Notes: generated by a model from the sequence alone, not told the origin. DNA of 11,730 bases from Bacillota bacterium (GCA_023458855.1 JAEWWQ010000450.1:1-11730), one strand, 5' to 3'; shown: positions 1 through 6,824, counted from the first letter of the stretch. Translations and numbers: made by a program.

Positions 1-436
1 CATTTTTATGTGTGAATTGTTCATAAAAAATTATATAGAAAAAAGTAAAACAGAGGATACTTGTGAAGTTGCCCTTGGCGGGCGCATTTTTATCCAAAAA
101 TTTCATAATCGTGGAGCTCTTTTGAATTTTGGAAATAAACGCAGAAAAATTGTGGCTGCTGTTTCCCTTTTGTTTACAGTACTTATGATTATGTTCTTTT
201 TCGTTACACTGACTATGAAGGGAAATACAGGGCTGAAACTTGGCCTTGCTTTTCTTCTGGGCGGTGCATTCAGCAATACGTATGACCGTTTCAAAAGGAA
301 ATATGTAGTAGATTATTTTAGTTTTCGGTCAAGGTTTCCGCGCGTCGCAGATATTGTTTTTAACATTGCAGATTTCTGCATTGCTATTGGCGCTGCAATC
401 ACAGCAATTGCAGTAATATTGGATCCAAGATTCTAA
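1..436 (+). CDS. lspA: Signal peptidase II (lipoprotein signal peptidase), 5' end outside window
   Basis: Membrane aspartyl protease that would cleave the signal peptide of prolipoproteins after lipidation. Counting from the first in-window ATG (position 8), three family blocks are visible. They are an N-x-G-A block (HNRGALLN, residues 33-40), the GGAFSNTYDR...VVDYF block (residues 85-104, with Asp102 in the place of the first catalytic Asp), and FNIAD (residues 118-122, Asp122 as the second). Hydrophobic segments lie at about 47-68, 76-90 and 118-138. The first membrane helix and the D-x-x-x-K stretch that normally precede the N-x-G-A block are largely missing, and the reading frame stays open to base 1. 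The true start is therefore probably upstream of the window, and the ATG at 8 internal. Seen: both Asp motifs. Inferred: the 5' truncation is a window effect. MetQ in this window (4812-5729) is a lipoprotein and so a plausible substrate. Confidence 0.82.
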   Translation, partial: IFMCELFIKNYIEKSKTEDTCEVALGGRIFIQKFHNRGALLNFGNKRRKIVAAVSLLFTVLMIMFFFVTLTMKGNTGLKLGLAFLLGGAFSNTYDRFKRKYVVDYFSFRSRFPRVADIVFNIADFCIAIGAAITAIAVILDPRF

Positions 437-438
437 AT

Positions 439-505
439 AAGACCCATTGTTCAGAAGGTTCGAGATACATTCTGATACAATGGGTCTTGTGCTTTTTATT
501 TTTAT
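439..505 (+). terminator. Strong intrinsic terminator of the lspA-like gene
   Basis: AAGACCCATTGT (439-450) is the exact reverse complement of ACAATGGGTCTT (477-488). The stem continues inward with TCAGAA (451-456) against TTCTGA (470-475), with one unpaired base at 476. A T-rich tract follows from about 493. The stem begins just after the TAA stop at 434-436. Confidence 0.88.
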
Positions 506-512
506 ATAAATT

Positions 513-762
513 AGGTGTCAAAAGCTTACCATAGAACTTGGCTTCGTCAATTTGCACTTATACTTACAAAACAAAAATTGATGCATAACATAGTTTGGTG
601 AGCAACTGTATGAAGCCGCTGGTACTTAGAGCATGTATTTTATGCTCTTATGTACCATTGCGTGCTGAGTCCAAGCGGGAGCGTGTTGCGAATGAACTAT
701 GTTATGCATCATTTTGTATTCACATAAATTGTGCAAATTGACAAATACGCTTTTGCCACCCT
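513..762. repeat. Nested inverted-repeat element, MITE-like or structured RNA
   Basis: About 250 bp with no supported protein gene, in which both halves are imperfect reverse complements. Outer ends: GGTGTCAAAAGC (514-525) against GCTTTTGCCACC (749-760), 11 of 12 matching. Second pair: GTCAATTTGCAC (546-557) against GTGCAAATTGAC (731-742), perfect. Third pair: GATGCATAACATAGTT (580-595) against AACTATGTTATGCATC (695-710), perfect over 16 bp, with an A/T-rich extension outward. Inside are further pairs: GCAAC (602-606)/GTTGC (685-689), CCGCT (616-620)/AGCGG (674-678), GGTAC (621-625)/GTACC (652-656) and AGAGCAT (628-634)/ATGCTCT (642-648). The whole would fold as one long branched hairpin. It lies between the lspA terminator and the 3' end of the minus-strand carbamate kinase. 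Inference: a non-autonomous mobile repeat or a repeated structured RNA; I do not recognise a named family. Confidence 0.72.
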
Positions 763-766
763 GATC

Positions 767-1702
767 TTATACCGTAATCACGGTACCTGTTTTTCCTTCG
801 ATGGCATCTGTTGTCTTATCGAGGGAGGTTATCAGGACACTTCCCGAAGGCATGTTGGAAAGATAAGTAATGGCTGCTTCAATCTTAGGGAGCATAGTGC
901 CTTCTCCGAACTGTCCTTCTTCGATGTACCTGGCAGCTTCTGCCACAGTCATGGAAGTGATAGCTTCTTCCTGTGCAGTTCCGTAATTTTTATAGACACA
1001 AGGCACAGAAGTATAGATGATTAACTGGTCTGCTTTCAAGTCTGATGCTAATTTCCCGGCAATACTGTCTTTTTCGATAACTGCGGATGCACCCTTCAGC
1101 GCATGCTGCTGTTCAATAACCGGAATTCCACCGCCGCCGCAGGCGATGACAACCTGATCTGCATCAGAAAGAGCCCTGATGGCATCAATTTCCACGATAT
1201 CAATAGGTTTTGGTGCAGCTACAACTCTCAGATATCCTTTTCCTGGTTCTTCTGCTACGTAGTTTCCTTTTTCAATCTCAATCTGTGCATCTTCTTTAGA
1301 CATAAAACGGCCGATTTTCTTTGTAGGCTCATAGAATGCCTCATCATATGGATCTACAGTAACCTGTGTCAGAATCGTACTTACGGGTTTGGAGATTCCT
1401 CTGTCTAACAATTCGGCGCGAAGGGCATTCTGAATATCGAATCCCACATAACCCTGACTCATTGCAGAGCAGACGCACATAGGCGCGGGGGTATAGTCAA
1501 TGTAGATACGACGAAGTTCTGTCATTGCCTTATGAATCATACTTACCTGAGGCCCATTACTATGTGTGATCGTCAGCTGATAATCGGCTTCTACAAGATC
1601 TGCCAGAGCTTTGGCAGTCAGCTTAACCGCGTCCCACTGTTCCATAGTAGTGTAGCCTAACGCATTGTGTCCTAATGATACTACCACTTTCTTCTTACTC
1701 AT
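767..1702 (-). CDS. arcC: Carbamate kinase family protein
   Basis: Amino-acid kinase fold enzyme; family members interconvert carbamoyl phosphate + ADP with carbamate + ATP, usually as the last ATP-yielding step of arginine, agmatine or ureide breakdown. The 311-residue product has the usual family length. I start it at the ATG read from 1702, because GGAG lies about 8 bases upstream of it and the sequence then begins MSKKKVVVSLG; an upstream in-frame ATG at 1723 lacks a ribosome site. Visible blocks: THSNGPQV (46-53), SQGYVGFDIQNAL (82-94), LTQVTVDPYDEAF (111-123), PTKKIG (126-131, Lys128), CGGGGIPV (188-195), VIEKD (208-212, Lys211) and GTMLPKIEAAI (268-278, Lys273). The lysines I expect for catalysis are kept, but the first loop reads GHNAL rather than GGNAL and the second HSNGPQ rather than HGNGPQ. 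It looks closer to E. coli YqeA-type proteins than to arginine-deiminase ArcC. No deiminase or carbamoyltransferase gene is adjacent. Confidence 0.85.
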   Translation of the reverse strand: MSKKKVVVSLGHNALGYTTMEQWDAVKLTAKALADLVEADYQLTITHSNGPQVSMIHKAMTELRRIYIDYTPAPMCVCSAMSQGYVGFDIQNALRAELLDRGISKPVSTILTQVTVDPYDEAFYEPTKKIGRFMSKEDAQIEIEKGNYVAEEPGKGYLRVVAAPKPIDIVEIDAIRALSDADQVVIACGGGGIPVIEQQHALKGASAVIEKDSIAGKLASDLKADQLIIYTSVPCVYKNYGTAQEEAITSMTVAEAARYIEEGQFGEGTMLPKIEAAITYLSNMPSGSVLITSLDKTTDAIEGKTGTVITV

Positions 1703-1755
1703 ATTTACTCCTATCCGCAGCAATAACCGCGATAACTTTATATTTTAACCAAATG

Positions 1756-1815
1756 GTGCAAATTGACGGATTCAAATATACCAACACGCTTTTGACATCC
1801 TCATCTGTATCGTAA
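1756..1815. repeat. Partial second copy of the 513-762 element's end
   Basis: GTGCAAATTGAC recurs exactly at 1756-1767, followed 20 bases later by ACGCTTTTGACATCCTCATC, matching the right end of the first element (GTGCAAATTGAC at 731-742, then CGCTTTTGCCACCCTGATC at 748-766). The two are in the same orientation, so they bracket the carbamate kinase gene as direct repeats. No matching left arm is seen upstream here, so this is a solo end or remnant. It lies in the probable promoter/leader region of the minus-strand carbamate kinase gene. Confidence 0.6.
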
Positions 1816-1917
1816 AAAAAGATAGTACAATTATATCAAAAAAGCCTTCTCTTGTACACAAAGATTTGAAGAAGTGGAATGATTGGTATAAAAAAATAAA
1901 AAACTTAGTATATCCTA

Positions 1918-1946
1918 TTGACATAGTGGGAAACAATGGATATAAT
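1918..1946 (+). promoter_or_regulatory. Consensus sigma-A promoter for cysK
   Basis: TTGACA (1918-1923) and TATAAT (1941-1946) are both perfect consensus boxes with the optimal 17-base spacer. Transcription should start near 1953, leaving a leader of about 80 bases before the cysK ATG at 2034. Confidence 0.9.
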
Positions 1947-1958
1947 ACAATTCATAAC

Positions 1959-1981
1959 ATACCTACTAAAAAGGTAGGAAT
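1959..1981 (+). promoter_or_regulatory. Probable operator palindrome downstream of the cysK promoter
   Basis: ATACCTAC and GTAGGAAT flank a 7-base A-rich centre; the core CCTAC/GTAGG is a perfect inverted repeat. It sits a few bases after the expected transcription start, where a bound repressor would block transcription. Rrf2-family regulators (CymR/IscR type) are known to control cysteine genes in Firmicutes and bind palindromes of this general size. Assignment to that family is inference; no regulator gene is in the window. Confidence 0.5.
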
Positions 1982-1998
1982 TGAATGAGGAGCTTAAG

Positions 1999-2019
1999 GC
2001 AGACAAACTGAAAGTCTGC
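1999..2019 (+). other. Small leader hairpin upstream of cysK
   Basis: GCAGAC (1999-2004) pairs perfectly with GTCTGC (2014-2019) across a 9-base loop, only a few bases before the Shine-Dalgarno sequence GGGAG (about 2024-2028). No T-run follows, so it is not a terminator. It could protect the mRNA 5' end or modulate ribosome access. Confidence 0.45.
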
Positions 2020-2033
2020 AGAAGGGAGAAGTT

Positions 2034-2969
2034 ATGGCAAATATTAAAACAAGCGCAACACAACTGATCGGCCACACACCTATACTGGAGGTCACGAATT
2101 ACGAAAAGCAAGTGGATGCAAAGGCAACTTTACTTGTTAAATTAGAATATTTAAATCCGGCAGGAAGCGTAAAGGACAGAATTGCATTAGCCATGATCGA
2201 GGATGCGCAGAAGCGGGGTATATTAAAGCCAGGCGCTACAATCATAGAACCAACCAGCGGAAATACAGGGATTGGTCTTGCATCAGTGGCTGCAGCAAGA
2301 GGCTATAAAGTGATTTTGACGATGCCTGAAACGATGAGTGTTGAGCGGAGAAATCTGTTAAAAGCATATGGTGCGCAGATTGTACTGACAGATGGAACCA
2401 AAGGAATGAATGGTGCGATTGCAAAAGCAAATGAATTAAATGCAAGTATTGAAGGTTCTATTATTCTGGGACAATTTGATAATCCTGCCAATGCAGCAAT
2501 ACACAGAGAGACAACAGGTCCTGAAATATGGGAAGATACGGATGGAAAAATAGATGTTTTTGTGGCAGGTGTCGGAACAGGCGGAACAGTTACAGGCGTA
2601 GGTGAATATCTGAAGTCAAAGAATCCGAATGTCAGGATTGTAGCTGTAGAACCGGATAGTTCTGCTGTATTATCAGGAGAAAAACCAGGTGCACATAAGA
2701 TTCAGGGTATCGGTGCAGGTTTTGTACCGAAAGTATTGAATACTGAGATTTATGATGAGGTGTTCCGGGTAAAGAATGAAGATGCATTTGCTGTCGGTAA
2801 GACAATAGCAGTGAATGAAGGTATTCTGGTGGGTATTTCCTCAGGTGCAGCATTATACGCAGCAACCGAAATCGCAAAGAGACCTGAATATGCAGGAAAG
2901 ACAATTCTGGCATTGCTTCCGGATTCGGGAGACAGATATCTGTCCACACCGCTTTTTTCAGAGGAATAG
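2034..2969 (+). CDS. cysK: Cysteine synthase (O-acetylserine sulfhydrylase)
   Basis: Cytosolic PLP enzyme making L-cysteine from O-acetylserine and sulfide. All family landmarks are present in 311 residues, the normal length: the PLP lysine in NPAGSVKDR (Lys47), the substrate loop TSGNTG (74-79), the phosphate-binding GTGGTVTG (181-188), SSGAA with the serine that contacts the PLP ring nitrogen (269-273), and the C-terminal PDSGDRYLS (296-304). The start is supported by AAGGGAGAA six to ten bases before ATG. It has its own consensus promoter, a palindromic candidate operator and a small leader hairpin. No clear terminator follows, so some read-through into metNIQ is possible; together the four genes look like a sulfur amino-acid group. 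Cystathionine beta-synthase-like or O-phosphoserine-using relatives share these motifs, but the length without extra domains and the motif set favour CysK. Confidence 0.95.
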   Translation: MANIKTSATQLIGHTPILEVTNYEKQVDAKATLLVKLEYLNPAGSVKDRIALAMIEDAQKRGILKPGATIIEPTSGNTGIGLASVAAARGYKVILTMPETMSVERRNLLKAYGAQIVLTDGTKGMNGAIAKANELNASIEGSIILGQFDNPANAAIHRETTGPEIWEDTDGKIDVFVAGVGTGGTVTGVGEYLKSKNPNVRIVAVEPDSSAVLSGEKPGAHKIQGIGAGFVPKVLNTEIYDEVFRVKNEDAFAVGKTIAVNEGILVGISSGAALYAATEIAKRPEYAGKTILALLPDSGDRYLSTPLFSEE

Positions 2970-3018
2970 TATCAAGGCTGAACTGTAACAACACTTACCG
3001 TATGTGTGCCATAGTGGA

Positions 3019-3047
3019 TTGCAGAATCGTAAAAATTATGTTATGAT
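3019..3047 (+). promoter_or_regulatory. Probable promoter of metNIQ
   Basis: TTGCAG (3019-3024) and TATGAT (3042-3047) are separated by exactly 17 bases, giving transcription from near 3054 and a leader of about 70 bases. Each box departs slightly from consensus. Confidence 0.65.
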
Positions 3048-3074
3048 ACGATGCATGTAGAACCACATAAATAC

Positions 3075-3094
3075 AGTATTTTGGAGTATTTTGT
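3075..3094 (+). repeat. Tandem 10-base repeat in the metN leader
   Basis: AGTATTTTGG (3075-3084) is followed directly by AGTATTTTGT (3085-3094). AAATAC just before and GTATTT within the second unit also form a short inverted repeat. It could be a regulator site near the metN ribosome binding site; the short length means chance is possible. Confidence 0.35.
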
Positions 3095-3122
3095 GAATAA
3101 TCAGGAATATGGGTGAGTGATA

Positions 3123-4133
3123 ATGGAGACGATGATTCAAATTCAGAATGTCAGTAAGACCTTTGCCGGTAAAGAAAATACGGTAGAGGCGTTAAAGGAC
3201 ATTAACCTGGATATCCATAAAGGTGAGATATACGGTATTATTGGTATGAGCGGTGCCGGAAAAAGTACGCTTGTCAGATGTTTGAACTTTTTGGAAAAAC
3301 CAACGGCGGGAACGGTCTATATTGAGGGAAAAGACCTTTCTAAAATGTCAGAAGCAGGACTTCGTGCGACACGTACACAGATAGCGATGATATTTCAGCA
3401 TTTTAACCTGTTAATGCAGAGAACCGTACTTGATAATATCTGTTTCCCGTTGGAAATAACAGGACATAAGAAAAAAGAGGCAAGAGCAAAGGCAAAAGAA
3501 CTGCTTGCGGTTGTTGATCTGAGCGAAAAGGCGAACGCTTATCCATCGCAATTATCAGGAGGGCAGAAGCAAAGAGTTGCCATTGCAAGAGCGCTTGCGA
3601 TGAATCCGAAGATTCTGCTGTGCGATGAAGCAACAAGTGCTTTGGATCCAACTACTACAAAGTCAATTCTTAAGTTATTAAAAGAGATTAATATACAATA
3701 TGGCATTACGATTGTTATTATTACTCATGAGATGACGGTCGTTCAGGAGATCTGTTCCCACGTTGCCATTATTGACCGCGGTATGCTTGCCGAAAGTGGA
3801 TTGGTCGAGGATGTATTTTCAAAACCAAAGACGCAGGCAGCTAAGAAACTTGTGTTTCAGAACGAACATCACTATACAGATATGCGGGGAAAGAGATGCA
3901 TCCGTATCGTATTTTCGGAAAATTCTTCGTTCGAGCCTGTAATAGGGAACATGGTATTGGAATGTAAAGCGCCGGCTAATATTCTGCTTGCAGATACACA
4001 GGATATCAATGGAATCGCACATGGACAGATGGTGCTGCAGCTTCCGGAGGATGAACAGATTGCAAATAAAATGATTCATTATCTGGAAGAAAGAAAATTA
4101 ACTGTAGAGGAGCTGGATAATTATGTGGGATAG
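3123..4133 (+). CDS. metN: Methionine ABC transporter ATP-binding protein MetN
   Basis: ATPase subunit powering uptake of methionine or related amino acids through MetI, with MetQ as the binding lipoprotein. From the ATG at 3123 (336 residues) one sees Walker A GMSGAGKST (41-49), the Q-loop glutamine in FQHFNLL (Gln92), the signature LSGGQ (144-148), Walker B ILLCDE (164-169) and the switch histidine in THEM (His202). The C-terminal 75 or so residues match the NIL/ACT-like domain that senses substrate and inhibits transport in MetN proteins. I choose ATG 3123 because GGGTGA ends six bases before it; an in-frame GTG at 3117 would overlap that ribosome site. The last 11 bases overlap metI, indicating translational coupling. 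No SAM riboswitch fits in the short leader. Specificity among methionine, its oxides, D-methionine or cystine-like substrates cannot be read from the sequence. Confidence 0.92.
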   Translation: METMIQIQNVSKTFAGKENTVEALKDINLDIHKGEIYGIIGMSGAGKSTLVRCLNFLEKPTAGTVYIEGKDLSKMSEAGLRATRTQIAMIFQHFNLLMQRTVLDNICFPLEITGHKKKEARAKAKELLAVVDLSEKANAYPSQLSGGQKQRVAIARALAMNPKILLCDEATSALDPTTTKSILKLLKEINIQYGITIVIITHEMTVVQEICSHVAIIDRGMLAESGLVEDVFSKPKTQAAKKLVFQNEHHYTDMRGKRCIRIVFSENSSFEPVIGNMVLECKAPANILLADTQDINGIAHGQMVLQLPEDEQIANKMIHYLEERKLTVEELDNYVG

Positions 4134-4788
4134 TACAACAATCAATATGTTAATCGAAGGAATCGGCGCAACATTATATATGACATTGGTTTCAGCACTT
4201 ATGGCCTATGTTATTGGTCTTCCAATGGGAATCGCGCTTGTGGTAACAGCAAAAGACGGACTCCGTCCCAATGCTGCTGCCTATAAAATATTAGATGTAA
4301 TTGTAAACATTGTTCGAAGTGTACCATTTTTAATCTTACTGATTCTGATTATTCCGTTCACTAAGTTACTGGTGGGTAAGAGTTATGGTTCTACAGCAAC
4401 CATTGTACCATTGACTTTAGCGGCAGCACCATTTATAGCCAGACTTGTGGAATCCTCCCTTCAGGAAGTTGACAAAGGAGTGATTGAAGCTGCGCAGAGT
4501 ATGGGTGCCAGCCTGTGGACCATAATATGGAAGGTGTTACTTGCAGAAGCAAGAACCTCTTTGATAGTAGGAGCAACAATTGCAGTAGGAACCATTCTGG
4601 GATATTCTGCCATGGCAGGTACCGTAGGTGGTGGTGGATTGGGAGATATCGCGATCCGCTACGGCTATTACAGATATCAGACAGATATTATGATTGTAAC
4701 CGTTATCTTACTGGTAGCATTGGTACAGATATTACAGATTATAGGTATGAGGTTATCGAAAAGATTAGATAGGCGTATTAACAGATAG
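4123..4788 (+). CDS. metI: Methionine ABC transporter permease MetI
   Basis: Inner-membrane permease forming the homodimeric channel of the MetNIQ importer. The 221-residue length matches the family. Hydrophobic segments lie at roughly 11-41, 56-80, 90-108, 146-168 and 187-208, consistent with five membrane helices. The coupling helix that docks on the ATPase (EAA loop) is seen at 122-142, with EAAQSMGAS followed by the conserved hydrophobic turn. The glycine-rich TVGGGGLG (167-174) near the last helices is typical of MetI. The ATG at 4123 lies inside metN, preceded by GAGGAG about ten bases upstream; the 11-base overlap implies coupled translation. Confidence 0.93.
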   Translation: MWDSTTINMLIEGIGATLYMTLVSALMAYVIGLPMGIALVVTAKDGLRPNAAAYKILDVIVNIVRSVPFLILLILIIPFTKLLVGKSYGSTATIVPLTLAAAPFIARLVESSLQEVDKGVIEAAQSMGASLWTIIWKVLLAEARTSLIVGATIAVGTILGYSAMAGTVGGGGLGDIAIRYGYYRYQTDIMIVTVILLVALVQILQIIGMRLSKRLDRRINR

Positions 4789-4811
4789 GGTAGAGAAAAG
4801 GAGAAAAAGTT

Positions 4812-5729
4812 ATGAAAAAATCAATCGCATTATTGTTCGCAACTGTGTTGGCAATAGGTTCTTTAACAGGATGCGGAAGCACAGCTGATAAGGCGGCAAC
4901 AGAAGAAACAAAAACAGAAGCAGTTACAACAGAAGCTGCTGCAACGGAATCAGCAGGAACAGAAGAAACAACAGCGGCTGCAGCACCGGCAGAAGAAAAA
5001 GGTACCATTAAGATTGCAGCATCAGCAACACCGCATGCAGAAATTCTGGAAGCAGCAAAAGATATTCTGGCAGCAGAAGGATGGACACTGGAAGTTACCG
5101 TATTTGATGATTATGTACAGCCAAATTTAGTAGTAGAGAGCGGTGACTTTGATGCGAACTACTTCCAGCATGTTCCGTATCTTGATCAATTTAATGAAGA
5201 GCAGGGTACACACCTTGTAGACGCTGGTGATATTCATTATGAGCCATTCGGAATCTATCCGGGAACAGAAACCGATCTTGCTAATATTTCAGAAGGAGCT
5301 GTCATTGCAGTTCCAAATGATACTACGAATGAAGCAAGAGCATTATTACTGTTACAGGATAACGGAATTATTAAGTTAAAAGAAGGTGCCGGTCTTACAG
5401 CAACAATCAACGATATTGCTGAAAACCCGAAGAATATAGAGATCAAAGAATTAGAAGCAGCACAGGTTGCCAGAGTAAAAGATGAAGTGGCATTTGTAGT
5501 ATTAAATGGTAACTATGCATTAGAAGCAGGATTCAGCGTTGGCAAAGATGCAGTCGCTTATGAAAAAGCCGATTCAGAAGCAGCTAAGACCTATGTGAAT
5601 ATCATTGCTGTAAAAGAAGGAAATGAAAGTAACGAAGGAATCGTTGCATTGGTAAATGCATTAAAATCAGATGAAATCAAAAAGTTCATAGAAGAAAAAT
5701 ATGATGGAGCAGTAGTTCCTTTTAACTAA
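4812..5729 (+). CDS. metQ: Methionine-binding lipoprotein MetQ (NlpA family)
   Basis: Substrate-binding lipoprotein of the MetNIQ importer, anchored on the outer face of the cell membrane. The N-terminus is a clear lipoprotein signal: MKKS, a hydrophobic run, then the lipobox LTGC with Cys21 as the predicted lipidation site. Residues 22 to about 62 form a low-complexity linker rich in Thr, Glu and Ala. From about residue 65 the NlpA fold begins with KIAASATPHAEIL, followed by DDYVQPN and the hallmark DANYFQHVPYLDQF, then a GIYPG block. The usual Ser-Lys after GIY is replaced here by Pro-Gly. Total length 305 residues; the mature domain is of normal size and the extra length is the linker. AAAGGAG lies about ten bases before the ATG. 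It closes the operon, followed by a perfect terminator. The signal peptide would be a substrate of signal peptidase II such as the one at the window start. Confidence 0.92.
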   Translation: MKKSIALLFATVLAIGSLTGCGSTADKAATEETKTEAVTTEAAATESAGTEETTAAAAPAEEKGTIKIAASATPHAEILEAAKDILAAEGWTLEVTVFDDYVQPNLVVESGDFDANYFQHVPYLDQFNEEQGTHLVDAGDIHYEPFGIYPGTETDLANISEGAVIAVPNDTTNEARALLLLQDNGIIKLKEGAGLTATINDIAENPKNIEIKELEAAQVARVKDEVAFVVLNGNYALEAGFSVGKDAVAYEKADSEAAKTYVNIIAVKEGNESNEGIVALVNALKSDEIKKFIEEKYDGAVVPFN

Positions 5730-5741
5730 TGCAGTAATAAC

Positions 5742-5791
5742 AAAAAATGGTCTGAAATCAGAGCGGAATGCTTTGGTTCAGACCATTTTTT
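5742..5791. terminator. Bidirectional terminator between metQ and the hydroxyacid dehydrogenase gene
   Basis: AAAAAATGGTCTGAA (5742-5756) and TTCAGACCATTTTTT (5777-5791) are perfect 15-base inverted arms around a 20-base loop. T-runs appear on either strand, so it can end both the rightward metNIQ transcript and the converging leftward transcript, whose stop codon begins immediately at 5794. Confidence 0.93.
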
Positions 5792-6757
5792 CTATTTATT
5801 AACAACATTAATTGGAGAACCATTGATGAAAGCACGGATATTTTCAACAGTGATGTCCATAATTCGCTGGCGGGATGCCTTGGCAGCCCAGGAAATATGT
5901 GGAGTGATAATACAGTTCCTGGCTGTTAATAGAGGATTGTCGTGTTTTATTGGTTCGGAAGAGACAACATCAAGCCCGGCAGCATATACTTTTCCCCTGT
6001 TCAGCGCATCTGCGAGATCCTGCTCTACGATCAGCTGACCACGACTGTTATTGATAATAATCACGCCGTCTTTCATCTTTGCGATATTGCTCTTGTTGAT
6101 GATTCCTTCTGTTTCCGGGAAAAGAGGGCAGTGAAGCAAAATAACGTCTGACTGGGTCAGAAGGGTTTCCAGATCCACATATTCTGCTAATTCTTTGCCG
6201 GCATTACAAGGAAATGCATCATAAGCCAGGACCTTCATATCCATAGCTTTTAAGATTCTGGCACTGGCCTGACCGATACGGCCAAGTCCGATAATACCAA
6301 CGGTCTTACCATATAATTCAATCATAGGATAATCCCAGTAGCACCAGTCCTGATTATTTTCCCATTTTCCTTCTTTTACGGTCTGATCATGATGACCATA
6401 GTGAGAGCAGATCTCAAGGAGCAATCCGACTGCATACTGTCCGACGATCTGTGTTCCATAGGTAGGAACATTAACGACAGGGATGTTTTTCTCTTTTGCA
6501 TAATTGTAATCTGCTACATTATATCCGGTTGCAAGGAATGCAATTAATTTGATATTTGAGCACTGATCAATTGTATTTTTTGTGATAGGTGTTTTGTTTG
6601 TAATGACAATATCGGCATCTGCAATACGCTCAACAATAATAGGAGCATCTATCGTGGAGGTCCTGTCATACACAGTAAGATCTCCAAGCGCAGACAATGC
6701 ATCCCAGCTTAAGTCACCAGGATTTTCAGTATAACCATCTAATACAACAATTTTCAT
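5792..6757 (-). CDS. D-2-hydroxyacid dehydrogenase family protein
   Basis: NAD-dependent oxidoreductase of the D-isomer-specific 2-hydroxyacid dehydrogenase family, reducing a 2-oxoacid to its D-2-hydroxyacid or the reverse. In 321 residues one sees the substrate-side loop ATGYN (76-80), the nucleotide-binding GLGRIG (157-162), an acidic residue at the end of the second Rossmann strand (Asp180, favouring NAD over NADP), and the catalytic set Arg239 (NNSRGQ), Glu268 (SSEP) and His287 (TPHISW). Overall it resembles glycerate dehydrogenase/hydroxypyruvate reductase-type proteins, but the substrate cannot be assigned. It is second in a leftward pair 67 bases behind the RraA-like gene. Its ribosome site is poor: the ATG at 6757 follows TTCCTGGTAACATT, with a perfect hairpin just upstream. 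Context suggests it handles a 2-oxoacid made by the RraA-like enzyme or the divergent aminotransferase. Confidence 0.88.
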   Translation of the reverse strand: MKIVVLDGYTENPGDLSWDALSALGDLTVYDRTSTIDAPIIVERIADADIVITNKTPITKNTIDQCSNIKLIAFLATGYNVADYNYAKEKNIPVVNVPTYGTQIVGQYAVGLLLEICSHYGHHDQTVKEGKWENNQDWCYWDYPMIELYGKTVGIIGLGRIGQASARILKAMDMKVLAYDAFPCNAGKELAEYVDLETLLTQSDVILLHCPLFPETEGIINKSNIAKMKDGVIIINNSRGQLIVEQDLADALNRGKVYAAGLDVVSSEPIKHDNPLLTARNCIITPHISWAAKASRQRIMDITVENIRAFINGSPINVVNK

Positions 6758-6767
6758 AATGTTACCA

Positions 6768-6783
6768 GGAACCAGTCGGTTCC
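6768..6783 (-). other. Hairpin in the gap upstream of the hydroxyacid dehydrogenase
   Basis: GGAACC (6768-6773) and GGTTCC (6778-6783) form a perfect inverted repeat with a 4-base loop, ending about ten bases before the downstream ATG on the minus strand. There is no T-run, so it is not a terminator. It could be an mRNA processing or translation-control hairpin, or chance. Confidence 0.4.
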
Positions 6784-6824
6784 ATTTCCTTTCTGGTCTA
6801 TAGCATAAGTTTCAGATAAAATTC

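Noticed and set aside
731..1024. 97-codon plus-strand open frame in the repeat/carbamate kinase region
   Set aside because: Antisense to the carbamate kinase gene and begins inside the repeat arm; no family features.
1947..2033. T-box or other riboswitch upstream of cysK
   Set aside because: Only about 80 bases lie between the expected transcription start and the ATG, and no T-box sequence or terminator stem is present.
3048..3122. SAM (S-box) riboswitch upstream of metN
   Set aside because: The leader is too short for the S-box fold and has no terminator hairpin before metN.
3117..3122. GTG start for metN at 3117
   Set aside because: It overlaps the ribosome site GGGTGAG; ATG 3123 has correct spacing.
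4880..5000. Repeated ACAGAAG-like units early in metQ as a DNA repeat
   Set aside because: They encode the Thr/Glu/Ala-rich linker common after lipoprotein signals and are explained by codon use in low-complexity protein.
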